Shown here piece after piece: positions 34,240 to 43,074 of a stretch of 64,000 nucleotides of DNA. Made by a program: the position numbers and the translations under genes. The notes beneath the pieces are model-generated. The model made no database searches and was not told where the DNA came from. It saw nothing but the letters and a program-made list of their open reading frames with translations. The first letter of the stretch is position 1, and the number at the start of each line of letters is the position of its first letter. Source of the stretch: Burkholderia sp. SRS-46 (GTDB lineage Bacteria > Pseudomonadota > Gammaproteobacteria > Burkholderiales > Burkholderiaceae); contig NZ_PTXL01000001.1 of NCBI RefSeq assembly GCF_004343775.1, positions 744,001 through 808,000 of the forward strand, read 5' to 3'.

Positions 34240-35015
34240 AGACCATCGCCGTCACGTCGACCAGCGGCGGCGCCGGGCGCACGACGCTCGCCGCCGCGCT
34301 GGCCGTGCTGCTCGCGCGCCGCGGCCGGCCGGCCGTCGCCGTCGAGTTCGATCCGCAGAACCTGCTGGGCGCGCACCTCGGCCTCGATACGCTGTCCGAG
34401 GCCGGGCTCGCGCAGACCCTGCTCGGCGAACCCGAGCCGTGGCATGCGCACACCTGGCGCAACGCCGACGGCGTGCTGTTCGTCCCGTACGGGCGCGTCG
34501 ACGCGGCGCAGGCCGCCGCCTGCGACGCGCGGCTCGCGGCCGATCCGGCGTGGCTCACCCGTGCGCTCGGCGAGATCGCGCTGCCGGTCGAAGGCGTCGC
34601 GCTGATCGACGCCTCGCGCTATCCGTCGCTGCACGCGGAGCACGCGATCCGCAGCGCGGACCTGACGCTCGTCGTCGTGCCGCCGGAGCCGGTCGCGTGC
34701 GCGACCGTCGCCGCGCGCCTCGACGCGCTGCGGGCGGGGCGTGGCGCGCTGCAGATCGTCGTCAACCGGCTGAATCCGGCCCGCGACATGCAGCGCGACG
34801 CGCTCGCGATGCTGCGCGAGGTCGCGGGCCCGGGGGTGATCCTCGACCAGCGGATCCACGTCGACGCCGCGGTGCCCGAGTCGCTCGCGCGCGGCAGCTG
34901 GATCTTCGACGACGCGCCGTACTCGCAGGTCTCGCATGACCTGCACGGCGTCGCGAACTGGGTCGACGCGTGGCTCGACGCCGCCAGCGCCGGGCGCTCG
35001 GGAGGCCGGCGATGA
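34236..35015 (+). CDS. bcsQ: BcsQ, MinD/ParA-like ATPase of cellulose secretion
   Basis: A 259-residue P-loop protein of the SIMIBI class (MKTIAVTSTSGGAGRTTLAAA). The deviant Walker A of ParA/MinD is usually KGGxGKTT; here both lysines are absent (SGGAGRTT). As I recall, enterobacterial BcsQ is also lysine-poor here, so this may be a family trait. LIDASRYPSL stands in for the Walker B region. BcsQ forms with BcsR and BcsE the cytoplasmic part of the Bcs machine. Its ATG overlaps bcsF and its stop overlaps bcsA (ATGA). Confidence 0.92.
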   Translation: MKTIAVTSTSGGAGRTTLAAALAVLLARRGRPAVAVEFDPQNLLGAHLGLDTLSEAGLAQTLLGEPEPWHAHTWRNADGVLFVPYGRVDAAQAAACDARLAADPAWLTRALGEIALPVEGVALIDASRYPSLHAEHAIRSADLTLVVVPPEPVACATVAARLDALRAGRGALQIVVNRLNPARDMQRDALAMLREVAGPGVILDQRIHVDAAVPESLARGSWIFDDAPYSQVSHDLHGVANWVDAWLDAASAGRSGGRR

Positions 35016-37546
35016 AGCCCGCCGGGTTCGCCGCCGCCGTGCGCGGGTTCGGCCGCCGCGCGGCCGACTGGCTCGCGCACGGGATCGGACTGCCCGCCGA
35101 ACGCACGCTGCTCGACTGGGTCGTGCGGCTGTTCTTCCACGCGCCGCCGGCGGGGCGGCCCGACCCGGTGCGCAAGCGCGCGCGCGCGGTGTTCCTGCGG
35201 CTCGCCGCCGAGTGGGGCGTGTTGCAGCCGCTGAGCCTGCGCGAATGGCTGTGGCGCGCGTTCGTGCGCGCGCCGCGCCTGGCCGGCGCGCGGCCGGCGC
35301 GCGATCCGCTCGCGTGGTTCGACAAGACGGTGGTGCCCGCGTACGTGTTCCTGCGCGCGATCGGACGGCGCATCAACGCGGCGCTCGCGCGCCTGCCGTG
35401 GGACCGCTGGGGCGGCTGGATCGACACGCGCGCGCAGCGGGTCGGCCATCGCCGCTGGCTCGCGCCGCTGCTGCTCGCCGGCGGCGCGCTGCTGTGGGCG
35501 GCGGCCGGCATGTCGCCGCTGATGCCCGGCGCGCAGTTCGCGTTCTTCCTGATCGTCGCGGTGCTCGCGCTCGGCATCCGCCGCCTGCCGGGCCACATGC
35601 CGACGCTCGCGCTCGCGTCGCTGGCGCTGCTCGCGATGGTGCGCTACGTGTGGTGGCGCGCGACGCAGACGCTGGATTTCCGCAGCCCGCTCGAAGCGTT
35701 CGCGGGCTACCTGCTGTTCGCGGCCGAAGCGTACACGTGGCTGATCCTGCTGCTCGGCTTCGTGCAGACCGCTTGGCCGCTCGACCGCCCGATCGTGCCG
35801 CTGCCGGACGACATCGACCTGTGGCCGACGGTCGACGTCTACATCCCGACCTACAACGAGCCGCTGTCGGTCGTGAAGCCGACCGTGTTCGCCGCGCAGA
35901 GCATGGACTGGCCGAGCGCGAAGCTGCGCGTCTACCTGCTCGACGACGGCAAGCGCCCCGAGTTCGAGGCGTTCGCGCGCGAGGCCGGCATCGACTACCT
36001 GTCGCGCGACGACAACCGCCACGCGAAGGCCGGCAACATCAACCGCGCGCTGCCGAAGACGCACGGCGAGTACATCGCGATCTTCGACTGCGACCACGTG
36101 CCGACCCGCTCGTTCCTGCAGACGACGATGGGCGAGTTCCTGCGCGACCCGAAGTGCGCGCTGGTGCAGACGCCGCACCATTTCTTCTCGCCCGACCCGT
36201 TCGAGCGCAACCTCGGCACGTTCCGCGAGGTGCCGAACGAGGGCAACCTGTTCTACGGGCTCGTGCAGTCAGGCAACGACCTGTGGAACGCGACGTTCTT
36301 CTGCGGCTCGTGCGCGATCCTGAAGCGCAGCGCGCTCGAGGAAGTCGGCGGCGTCGCGGTCGAGACCGTGACCGAGGATGCGCACACCGCGCTCAAGCTG
36401 CACCGCCGCGGCTATACGTCCGCGTACCTGCCGACCGTGCAGGCGGCGGGCCTCGCGACCGAAAGCCTCGCCGGCCACGTGAAGCAGCGCACGCGCTGGG
36501 CGCGCGGGATGGCGCAGATCTTCCGCATCGACAACCCGTTCCTCGGTCGCGGGCTCGGCCTCGTGCAGCGGATCTGCTACGGCAACGCGATGCTGCACTT
36601 CTTCTACGGCGTGCCGCGGCTGATCTTCCTGACGATGCCGCTCGCGTACCTGTTCTTCCACCTGTACTTCATCAACGCGTCGGCGGTCGCGCTCGCGAGC
36701 TACGTGGTGCCGTACCTCGTGCTCGCGAACATCGCGAACTCGCGGATGCAGGGGCGCTACCGCCACTCGTTCTGGGCGGAGGTCTACGAATCGGTGCTCG
36801 CGTGGTACATCGCGCTGCCGACCACCGTCGCGTTCCTGAGCCCGAAGCACGGCAAGTTCAACGTGACCGACAAGGGCGGCAAGATCGAGGAGGGCTACGT
36901 CGACTGGTCGACGTCGAAGCCGTATCTCGTGCTGTTCGCGGTGAACGTGATCGCGATCCTCGCCGGCATCTCGCGCCTGGTGCTGGACCAGGGCGACGAG
37001 GCGTCGACGATCATGATCACGATGGGCTGGACCTTCTACAACCTCGCGATGCTCGGCGCGGCGCTCGCGGTCGCGCGCGAGGCGAAGCAGGTGCGCGTCA
37101 CGCACCGGATCGCGATGCGCGTGCCGGCGACGTTGCTGCTTGCCGACGGCACGACGGCCGCGTGCTTCACCAGCGACTACTCGGCGGGCGGCCTCGGGCT
37201 CGAGGCGGTGCCGGGCCTGAAGCTCGCGGCGGGCGACACGCTGACCGTCTGCGTGACGCGCGGCGACCGGCCGTTCCCGTTCCCGGTGCGCGTGTGCCGC
37301 GTGACGCCGGCGCACATCGGCGTGAGCTTCGACGCGTTGACGCTCGAACAGGAGCGCCAGCTCGTGCAGTGCACGTTCGGTCGCGCGGACGCGTGGCTCG
37401 ACTGGCATGCAGGCGAGCGGACCGATACGCCGCTGCGCGGCCTGAAGGAAGTGTTGCAGGTGGGCGTCGACGGTTACGTGCGCCTGCTGAAGGGTGCCTC
37501 GCGCAGCGTGCAGGCGATGCTCGCGCTCGATCGCGCGCGCGACTGA
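35012..37546 (+). CDS. bcsA: Cellulose synthase catalytic subunit BcsA
   Basis: An 844-residue inner-membrane glycosyltransferase (GT2) using UDP-glucose. The catalytic motifs are in order: LLDDGKRPEFEAF, FDCDHVPTRSF, TEDAHTALKLH and QRTRWARGM, followed by transmembrane helices and a C-terminal PilZ domain. The PilZ motifs for c-di-GMP are intact: RVTHR (RxxxR) and DYSAGGLG. An N-terminal extension of about 180 residues with helices precedes the catalytic core. The start at 35012 overlaps the bcsQ stop. It is the core enzyme of the operon. Confidence 0.97.
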   Translation: MKPAGFAAAVRGFGRRAADWLAHGIGLPAERTLLDWVVRLFFHAPPAGRPDPVRKRARAVFLRLAAEWGVLQPLSLREWLWRAFVRAPRLAGARPARDPLAWFDKTVVPAYVFLRAIGRRINAALARLPWDRWGGWIDTRAQRVGHRRWLAPLLLAGGALLWAAAGMSPLMPGAQFAFFLIVAVLALGIRRLPGHMPTLALASLALLAMVRYVWWRATQTLDFRSPLEAFAGYLLFAAEAYTWLILLLGFVQTAWPLDRPIVPLPDDIDLWPTVDVYIPTYNEPLSVVKPTVFAAQSMDWPSAKLRVYLLDDGKRPEFEAFAREAGIDYLSRDDNRHAKAGNINRALPKTHGEYIAIFDCDHVPTRSFLQTTMGEFLRDPKCALVQTPHHFFSPDPFERNLGTFREVPNEGNLFYGLVQSGNDLWNATFFCGSCAILKRSALEEVGGVAVETVTEDAHTALKLHRRGYTSAYLPTVQAAGLATESLAGHVKQRTRWARGMAQIFRIDNPFLGRGLGLVQRICYGNAMLHFFYGVPRLIFLTMPLAYLFFHLYFINASAVALASYVVPYLVLANIANSRMQGRYRHSFWAEVYESVLAWYIALPTTVAFLSPKHGKFNVTDKGGKIEEGYVDWSTSKPYLVLFAVNVIAILAGISRLVLDQGDEASTIMITMGWTFYNLAMLGAALAVAREAKQVRVTHRIAMRVPATLLLADGTTAACFTSDYSAGGLGLEAVPGLKLAAGDTLTVCVTRGDRPFPFPVRVCRVTPAHIGVSFDALTLEQERQLVQCTFGRADAWLDWHAGERTDTPLRGLKEVLQVGVDGYVRLLKGASRSVQAMLALDRARD

Positions 37547-37560
37547 ATGGAGTTGTTTCG

Positions 37561-39126
37561 ATGACGTTCTGGAATCTGTATTTCATCCTGAAGTTCGCGC
37601 TGTTCGCGACCGGCGCGCTGCAGCCGATGTGGCTCGCGAACCTCGCGTTCGCCGTGGCGCTCGCCGCGAGCGCGCGGGTGCGGCGGCGCGGCTGGCGCAT
37701 CGTGCGCAACCTCGCGGCGCTCGCGCTCGCCGTGCCGCTGCTCGCGCGCGAGGCGCACGCGCCGCCGCTCGCGCGGCTCGCCGACGCGGTGCGCGAGATG
37801 AGCACGTTCCGCTTCGACTACTGGATGGAGATCCTGCCGCGGCTGCTGCCGCAGACGCTGGTGCTCACGGTGGCCGGCGCGCTGATCGTCTACTTCGTCG
37901 TGAACCGCTGGCTGCGCGTGGCGACCTTCGTGCTGGTCGCGCTCGTGGTGCTGCCGGCGTGGCAGGCGGGCAGCGGGATGGTCGCGCGCATCGCGTCGAA
38001 CGCGCAGGCGCAAGCGCAGGCGGGCGGCGCGGCGGGCGCGGCGCGGGCCGGCCAGCCGGAGGACCTCAACGCCGCGCTGGCCGCGTTCCGCGCGCAGGAG
38101 TCGCAGCGGCAGGTGGCGTTCGGCCATCTCGGCAACGATCCGGCGACGCAGTTCGACGTGATCGTGCTGCACGTATGCTCACTCGCGTGGGACGACCTCG
38201 ACGCGGCGAAGGTGCGCAACCACCCGATGCTGAGCCACTTCGACTACCTGTTCACGAACTTCAGCTCGGCCGCGAGCTACAGCGGCCCGGCCGCGATCCG
38301 CGTGCTGCGCGCGAGCTGCGGGCAGGAGGCGCATGCCGACCTGTACCAGCGCGCGCCGCAGCAGTGCTACCTGTTCTCGCAGCTCGCGCGCGCGGGCTAC
38401 ACCGCGCAGTCGCTGCTGAACCACGACGGCCACTTCGACAACTTCCTGCAGGTGATCCACGACAACCTCGGCGTGCCCAACGCGCCGCTGGTGTCGAACG
38501 ACGCCGCGCCGGTCGCGATGCACGCGTTCGACGGCTCGGAGATCAAGGACGACTACGCGACGCTCGCGAACTGGTATGCGCAGCGCGCGTCGGTGCCGGG
38601 GCCGGTCGCGCTGTACTACAACACGATCAGCATGCACGACGGCAATCGCGTGGTCGGCAGCTCGCTGACGAGCATCGACTCGTATCCGCAGCGCGCGACC
38701 CGGCTGATGAACGACTTCGACCGGCTGGCCGACCTGATCGCGTCGTCGGGCCGGCGCGCGGTGATCGTGTTCGTGCCGGAGCACGGCGCGGCGCTGCGCG
38801 GCGACAAGAACCAGGTGGCCGGCCTGCGCGAGATCCCGACGCCGGGCGTCGTGAACGTGCCGGTGGGCGTGCGGCTCGTCGGCTTCGCGGGCAACCACGG
38901 CACGACCACCGTGATCGACCAGCCGTCGAGCTTCGTCGCGCTCGCGCAGCTGATGTCGAACCTCGTGTCGAACAGCCCGTTCAAGCCGGGCGTGACGCTC
39001 GCGCAATATGCGGCCGACCTGCCGCGCACGCGGATGGTCGGCGAGAACGAAGGCACCGTGATGATGCAGACGGCCGCGGGCTACGCGGTCAAGACCCCGG
39101 ATGGCGTATGGATCGACGAAAAGTAA
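37561..39126 (+). CDS. bcsG: Cellulose phosphoethanolamine transferase BcsG
   Basis: A 521-residue protein. Four to five N-terminal helices are followed by a periplasmic alkaline-phosphatase-fold domain. Family residues are visible: the zinc-ligand Cys in VLHVCSLAWDD, the Ser nucleophile in FSSAASYSGPAAIR, His in NTISMHDGN and the Glu-His pair in VPEHGAALRG. BcsG transfers phosphoethanolamine from phosphatidylethanolamine to glucose residues of cellulose. Its ATG lies 14 bp after bcsA (GGAGTTG upstream), and its 3' end overlaps bcsR by 19 bp. It implies a pEtN-cellulose product. Confidence 0.95.
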   Translation: MTFWNLYFILKFALFATGALQPMWLANLAFAVALAASARVRRRGWRIVRNLAALALAVPLLAREAHAPPLARLADAVREMSTFRFDYWMEILPRLLPQTLVLTVAGALIVYFVVNRWLRVATFVLVALVVLPAWQAGSGMVARIASNAQAQAQAGGAAGAARAGQPEDLNAALAAFRAQESQRQVAFGHLGNDPATQFDVIVLHVCSLAWDDLDAAKVRNHPMLSHFDYLFTNFSSAASYSGPAAIRVLRASCGQEAHADLYQRAPQQCYLFSQLARAGYTAQSLLNHDGHFDNFLQVIHDNLGVPNAPLVSNDAAPVAMHAFDGSEIKDDYATLANWYAQRASVPGPVALYYNTISMHDGNRVVGSSLTSIDSYPQRATRLMNDFDRLADLIASSGRRAVIVFVPEHGAALRGDKNQVAGLREIPTPGVVNVPVGVRLVGFAGNHGTTTVIDQPSSFVALAQLMSNLVSNSPFKPGVTLAQYAADLPRTRMVGENEGTVMMQTAAGYAVKTPDGVWIDEK

Positions 39127-39299
39127 CCGTACCCGACGGCGGCGACCGCCTGTCGCAGCCCAACGACGTGATCGGGCTCGCGCGCCATCTGCCCGCGCTC
39201 GATCCCGAACGCTATGTCGACGAGCAGGCGCGCCGCGCATACGTCGACGCGCTCGACCGCTGGCCGGCGCTCGCGCGGCTGATGGGACTGAAGGATTAG
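39108..39299 (+). CDS. bcsR: BcsR-like small regulator, last gene of the cellulose operon
   Basis: A 63-residue protein, in another frame, starting 19 bp before the end of bcsG. The sequence has a short disordered start, then NDVIGLARHLPALDPERYVD and the C-terminal YVDALDRWPALARLMG. This resembles E. coli BcsR (about 62 residues), which ends in a similar ALKRWPLLAEF-type helix and binds BcsQ. In enterics bcsR heads the operon; here it is at the far end. Confidence is limited by small size, but length, helix and context agree. Confidence 0.8.
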   Translation: MDRRKVTVPDGGDRLSQPNDVIGLARHLPALDPERYVDEQARRAYVDALDRWPALARLMGLKD

Positions 39300-39327
39300 C
39301 GTGAACAGGCCCTGACGGCGCGCGCCG

Positions 39328-39359
39328 CGAAAAAGCAAAAAGGGCGGCCGAGGCCGCCC
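39328..39359 (-). terminator. Rho-independent terminator of the acid phosphatase gene
   Basis: An 8-bp GC stem (GGGCGGCC/GGCCGCCC at 39342-39359, 2-nt loop) is followed on the minus strand by a T-rich tract (complement of AAAAAGCAAAAA at 39330-39341). It lies about 60 bp after the minus-strand phosphatase stop and faces the end of the bcs operon. Confidence 0.75.
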
Positions 39360-39417
39360 GTGTCGCATGCGCAACGAACCCGGCAGGGCCGGCGACGCGC
39401 GCTGGCCCTGCGGCCCG

Positions 39418-41004
39418 TTACAGGTTCGGCGACAGTTGCAGGGCGTTCGTCAGGTCGCCCATCGGCTGCGCGCCGTTCGTCTTCAGCGCGTCGTCGCGTT
39501 GCTGCAGGCCCGCGAGGCGCGGCAGCGAGTAGCGGCGCGTGATGAAGCGCAGGATCGAGCCCGTGTCGTATTGCGTGTGATCGACGAAGCCCTTCTTCGC
39601 GAACGGCGACACGATCAGCGCCGGAATGCGCGTGCCCGGGCCCCAGCGGTCGCCGCTCGGCGGCGCGGCGTGATCCCAGAAGCCGCCGTTTTCGTCGTAG
39701 GTGACGACCACGACCATGTTCTTCCACTGCGGGCTCGCCTGCAGGTGCGCGATGATGTCGGCGATGTGCTGGTCGCCGGACGTGACGTCCGTGTAGCCCG
39801 GGTGCTCGTTCAGGTTGCCCTGCGGCTTGTAGAACGCGACCTGCGGCAGCGTGCCGGCGTCGATCGCCTTGATGAACTCGGCGCCGTTCGCGCCGCCGTC
39901 GAGCAAGTGCTGCGCGCGGCTCGCGGTGCCCGGCGCCTGGTTCGCGAAGTAGTTGAACGGCTGGTGGTGCGGCTGGAAGTTCGGCGTCGACAGGTCCGCG
40001 CCGTAGATCACGTTCGACGTGTTGTTCTGGCTCGCCTGCAGCGCCTGGCCCCACGCGCCGCCGTACCATGCCCACGACACGTTCGCGCTGGTCAGCAGGT
40101 CGCCGATGTTGGTCGCCGTCTGCGCCGGCATCGTCGATGCGTTGGCCGGATCGGCGAGCAGCGGGTCGCCGCCCGTGGCCGCCTTGTTGCCGCTCGGCTG
40201 GTACGGCGGCTGCATCGTGTTGACCGCGTAGAAGTCCGGCGTGAGCGCGCCGTCGTTGACGAACTTCGGCGGGCCGCTCAACGCGGACGCCGGCGAGTTC
40301 GCGGCCACCTTCAGCGACTTGCCGTCGGCGTTCAGCACCGCGATCTTGCCCGCCGCCGGGCTCGTGCTCGCGTTCGCGTAGAGCGGCGCGCACGCGCAGA
40401 TCAGGTACTGGTGGTTCAGGAACGAGCCGCCGAACGCGCCCATGAAGAAGTTGTCGGCGAGCACGTACTGCTGCGCGATCTTCCACAGCGGCAGCTTGGT
40501 CGGATCGGCCGCGTAGCGGCCCATCGTCAGGCCGCCCGCGTCGGTCCATGCGGCGTACATGTCGTTCTTGCCGCCGTTGATCTGCATCTGGTCCTGGTAG
40601 AAGCGGTGCACGATGTCGCGCGTCGCGATGCTCATCGACTGGTTGAACCCGCTCGGGTCGTCGATCGCGAACGGCGCGTTCGGCAGGTTCGCCGTCATCG
40701 CCTCGGTGACCGCCGGCGTGATGCCGGTCGCGGTGAGGCCGCCCCAGATCTTCGGCAGCGTTGGCATCGTCGAGCCGTCGCGATCCTTCTGCACCGAGTT
40801 CGCGGCCGTTGCGTTCTGCGTGCCGTTCGCGCCCGGGAAGCTGCCGTACAGGTTGTCGAAGCTGCGGTTTTCCGCGTAGATCACGACCACGTTCTTGACG
40901 GACGACAGGCCCTGCTGCGTGACGTCGTCGCCGCCGCAGGCGGTCAGGCTGAGCGCTGCCGCGAGGGCAATCGGCGTGTAGCGAATCCAGGCGTGCTTCT
41001 TCAT
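39418..41004 (-). CDS. acpA: AcpA-family acid phosphatase/phosphoesterase lipoprotein
   Basis: A 528-residue exported phosphoesterase. The signal has a lipobox-like LSLTACGG. The family opening VKNVVVIYAENRSFDNLYGS carries metal ligands, and MVVVVTYDENGGFWDHAAPP and WGPGTRIPALIVSPFAKKG are typical of the AcpA/phospholipase C superfamily. In Burkholderia AcpA releases phosphate from organic esters in the periplasm; some relatives act on phospholipids. It is divergent from a cytochrome c peroxidase gene, and the shared region has PhoB-like repeats, which suits a phosphate-scavenging enzyme. Confidence 0.9.
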   Translation of the reverse strand: MKKHAWIRYTPIALAAALSLTACGGDDVTQQGLSSVKNVVVIYAENRSFDNLYGSFPGANGTQNATAANSVQKDRDGSTMPTLPKIWGGLTATGITPAVTEAMTANLPNAPFAIDDPSGFNQSMSIATRDIVHRFYQDQMQINGGKNDMYAAWTDAGGLTMGRYAADPTKLPLWKIAQQYVLADNFFMGAFGGSFLNHQYLICACAPLYANASTSPAAGKIAVLNADGKSLKVAANSPASALSGPPKFVNDGALTPDFYAVNTMQPPYQPSGNKAATGGDPLLADPANASTMPAQTATNIGDLLTSANVSWAWYGGAWGQALQASQNNTSNVIYGADLSTPNFQPHHQPFNYFANQAPGTASRAQHLLDGGANGAEFIKAIDAGTLPQVAFYKPQGNLNEHPGYTDVTSGDQHIADIIAHLQASPQWKNMVVVVTYDENGGFWDHAAPPSGDRWGPGTRIPALIVSPFAKKGFVDHTQYDTGSILRFITRRYSLPRLAGLQQRDDALKTNGAQPMGDLTNALQLSPNL

Positions 41005-41156
41005 GCGTCGTTCTCTCTCTTTGTTGTCGCGTGTGGGTGACGGTGGGTGGTGGAGCCGGCGCGGGCGGTTCGAAAGGCCGCCGCCATGTGCCGAAAGCTG
41101 CGCGCATTATCTGGAACCGATTTGACAGGCGGGTGTAGGGGCGCTTTCAATTCACT

Positions 41157-41195
41157 GTCGGTGGATCGTCACGCAATGGTCATGCAACTGACATA
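41157..41195. promoter_or_regulatory. PhoB-box-like 11-nt direct repeats
   Basis: Units of 11 nt begin at 41157, 41168, 41179 and 41190 (GTCGGTGGATC, GTCACGCAATG, GTCATGCAACT, GACATA). PhoB binds 11-nt direct repeats whose 7-nt cores resemble CTGTCAT, so phase and core fit. A further CTGTCAAA-like core occurs on the minus strand near 41131. The site lies 40 bp before the peroxidase start and 150-190 bp before the acid-phosphatase start. Confidence 0.6.
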
Positions 41196-41234
41196 AGCTC
41201 CGGCCGATTTCCCACCGCTACAAGAAGAACGACG

Positions 41235-42575
41235 ATGCATAGCAATCCGACATCCTTCGCGTTCGCGCGATCGTTGATCCATGCCGCGGCGGCGCTCGCG
41301 CTGGCCGCCGGGCTCGCGGCGCTGGCCGGCTGCGACAAGCAGCCCGGCGCGAGCGCGCAGGTCGTGCCGGCCGCGCACGCGGCGCCCGCCGGGCCCGCGG
41401 TGGCGGCGGCCAGCCAGCCGCAGACGCGCGCGCAGGTGTTCGAGGGCGTGAAGCAGATGACGGCGCTCGGCAAGCAGCTGTTCTTCGATCCGTCGCTGTC
41501 GGGCTCCGGCAAGCTCGCGTGCGCGTCGTGCCACAGCGCCGAGCACGCGTTCGGGCCGCCGAACGCGCTGGACGTGCAGCTCGGCGGCGACGACATGCAT
41601 CGCCCGGGTTTCCGCGCGGTGCCGTCGCTGAAGTACCTGCGCGGCATTCCGCCGTTCAGCGAGCATTTCCACGATTCGCCGGACGAAGGCGACGAGAGCG
41701 TCGACGCGGGGCCGACCGGCGGCCTCACGTGGGACGGCCGCGTCGACACGCGCGACGCGCAGGCGCGCATTCCGCTGACGTCGCCGTTCGAGATGAGCAG
41801 CTCGCCCGCGAAGGTCGCGCGCGCGGTGCGCGCGGCGCCGTATGCGGACGCGTTCCGCAAGGCATTCGGCGACACGGTGCTCGGCAGCGACCAGGCGACC
41901 TTCGACGCGGTGCTGCGCGCGCTCGACGCGTTCCAGCAGCAGCCGGCGCTGTTCGATCCGTACACGAGCAAGTACGACGCGTACCTGGCCGGCAAGGCGC
42001 AGCTGACACCAGCCGAGCTGCGCGGGCTGAAGCTGTTCAACGACGAGCAGAAGGGCAACTGCGCGAGCTGCCACCTGAGCCAGCGCACGCTCGAGGGCGG
42101 CCCGCCGCAGTTCAGCGATTTCGGGCTGATCGCGATCGGTGTGCCGCGCAACCGCGCGCTGCCGGTGAACCGCGACCCGCGCTTCCACGATCTCGGCGCG
42201 TGCGGCCCCGAGCGCACCGACCTGAAGGGCCGCGATGAATTCTGCGGCCTGTTCCGCACGCCGTCGCTGCGTAACGTCGCGACGCGCAAGACGTTCTTCC
42301 ACAACGGCGTGTACCACACGCTCGAGGACGTGATGCGCTTCTACGTCGAGCGCGACATCCATCCGGAGAAGTTCTATCCGGTCGTGCGAGGCAAGGTGCA
42401 GAAGTTCGACGACCTGCCGCAACGCTACTGGACCAACATCAACCGCGAGCCGCCGTTCGACCGCAAGCCGGGCGACCGGCCTGCGCTGAACGAGGCCGAG
42501 ATCAAGGACGTGATCGCGTTCCTGGGCACGCTGACCGACGGATATCAAGCGGCGTCGACGCAGGCGGGCCGCTGA
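41235..42575 (+). CDS. Di-haem cytochrome c peroxidase-family protein
   Basis: A 446-residue exported protein of the MauG/CcpA family. The N-terminal signal ends in a lipobox-like LAALAGC, so it may be lipid-anchored. Two CXXCH haem sites are seen: CASCHSAEHAF and CASCHLSQRTL. The family reduces peroxide with electrons from small cytochromes, or oxidises partner proteins. ATG 41235 follows AGAAGAACGACG. Its divergence from acpA is a recurrent pair in Burkholderia as far as I recall; the logic of the pairing is unknown. Confidence 0.9.
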   Translation: MHSNPTSFAFARSLIHAAAALALAAGLAALAGCDKQPGASAQVVPAAHAAPAGPAVAAASQPQTRAQVFEGVKQMTALGKQLFFDPSLSGSGKLACASCHSAEHAFGPPNALDVQLGGDDMHRPGFRAVPSLKYLRGIPPFSEHFHDSPDEGDESVDAGPTGGLTWDGRVDTRDAQARIPLTSPFEMSSSPAKVARAVRAAPYADAFRKAFGDTVLGSDQATFDAVLRALDAFQQQPALFDPYTSKYDAYLAGKAQLTPAELRGLKLFNDEQKGNCASCHLSQRTLEGGPPQFSDFGLIAIGVPRNRALPVNRDPRFHDLGACGPERTDLKGRDEFCGLFRTPSLRNVATRKTFFHNGVYHTLEDVMRFYVERDIHPEKFYPVVRGKVQKFDDLPQRYWTNINREPPFDRKPGDRPALNEAEIKDVIAFLGTLTDGYQAASTQAGR

Positions 42576-42676
42576 GCGACGCGCCGGGCAGGGGGCGCAT
42601 GCTATCCTCGCTGGCTGACGCGCGGGGCGACGAGGGTCGCGCCGCGCGGTTCGATCGATCAGCCAAGGAGAACTAC

Positions 42677-43063
42677 ATGTCGATGCGTGCATCCCTTTCC
42701 GCCGTCGCGCGCTTGCTGGCCGGCGCCGCCTGCGTGGCCGCCGTGCTGCCCGCTCATGCGCAGAACAACCTGAACTTCCTGAACGACACGCCGCTCGCGT
42801 ACTTCAGCAAGGCGGACCGGGCATCGCTGTCGAAGGCCGTCGCGCAGGCGCGCGACGAAGGCAAGGACGGCGAGGCCACGACGTGGCAGAGCAGCGGCAA
42901 GGGCACGCAGATCGATGCGAAGCTCACGCCGTCCACGTCCGAGACCGAAGGCAAGACCTGCCGCGAAATCGCCACCGAAATTACCGCGAAGGGCCAGACG
43001 TTGACGCTCAAGCCCGTCTACTGCAAGACGGCCGCGGGCAAGTGGCAGCTGCAGAAGCGCTGA
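42677..43063 (+). CDS. RT0821/Lpp0805-type surface-antigen-like protein
   Basis: A 128-residue exported protein: signal peptide ending LPAHA, then QNNLNFLNDTPLAYFSKAD. The C-terminal half (WQSSGKGTQIDAKLTP, CREIATEITAKGQTLTLKPV and a second Cys in YCKTAAGKWQL) matches the C-terminal part of the rickettsial 17-kDa antigen family. The N-terminal glycine zipper of that family is missing. AAGGAG at 42665-42670 decides the start. It overlaps nothing and is followed 12 bp later by a Nudix gene. Its function is not known. Confidence 0.75.
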   Translation: MSMRASLSAVARLLAGAACVAAVLPAHAQNNLNFLNDTPLAYFSKADRASLSKAVAQARDEGKDGEATTWQSSGKGTQIDAKLTPSTSETEGKTCREIATEITAKGQTLTLKPVYCKTAAGKWQLQKR

Positions 43064-43074
43064 GCACGCGTGCG

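Noticed and set aside
34936-37560. Upstream part of the frame that ends with bcsG
   Set aside because: It runs through bcsA in another frame. BcsG begins at 37561, where transmembrane helices and family sequence start.
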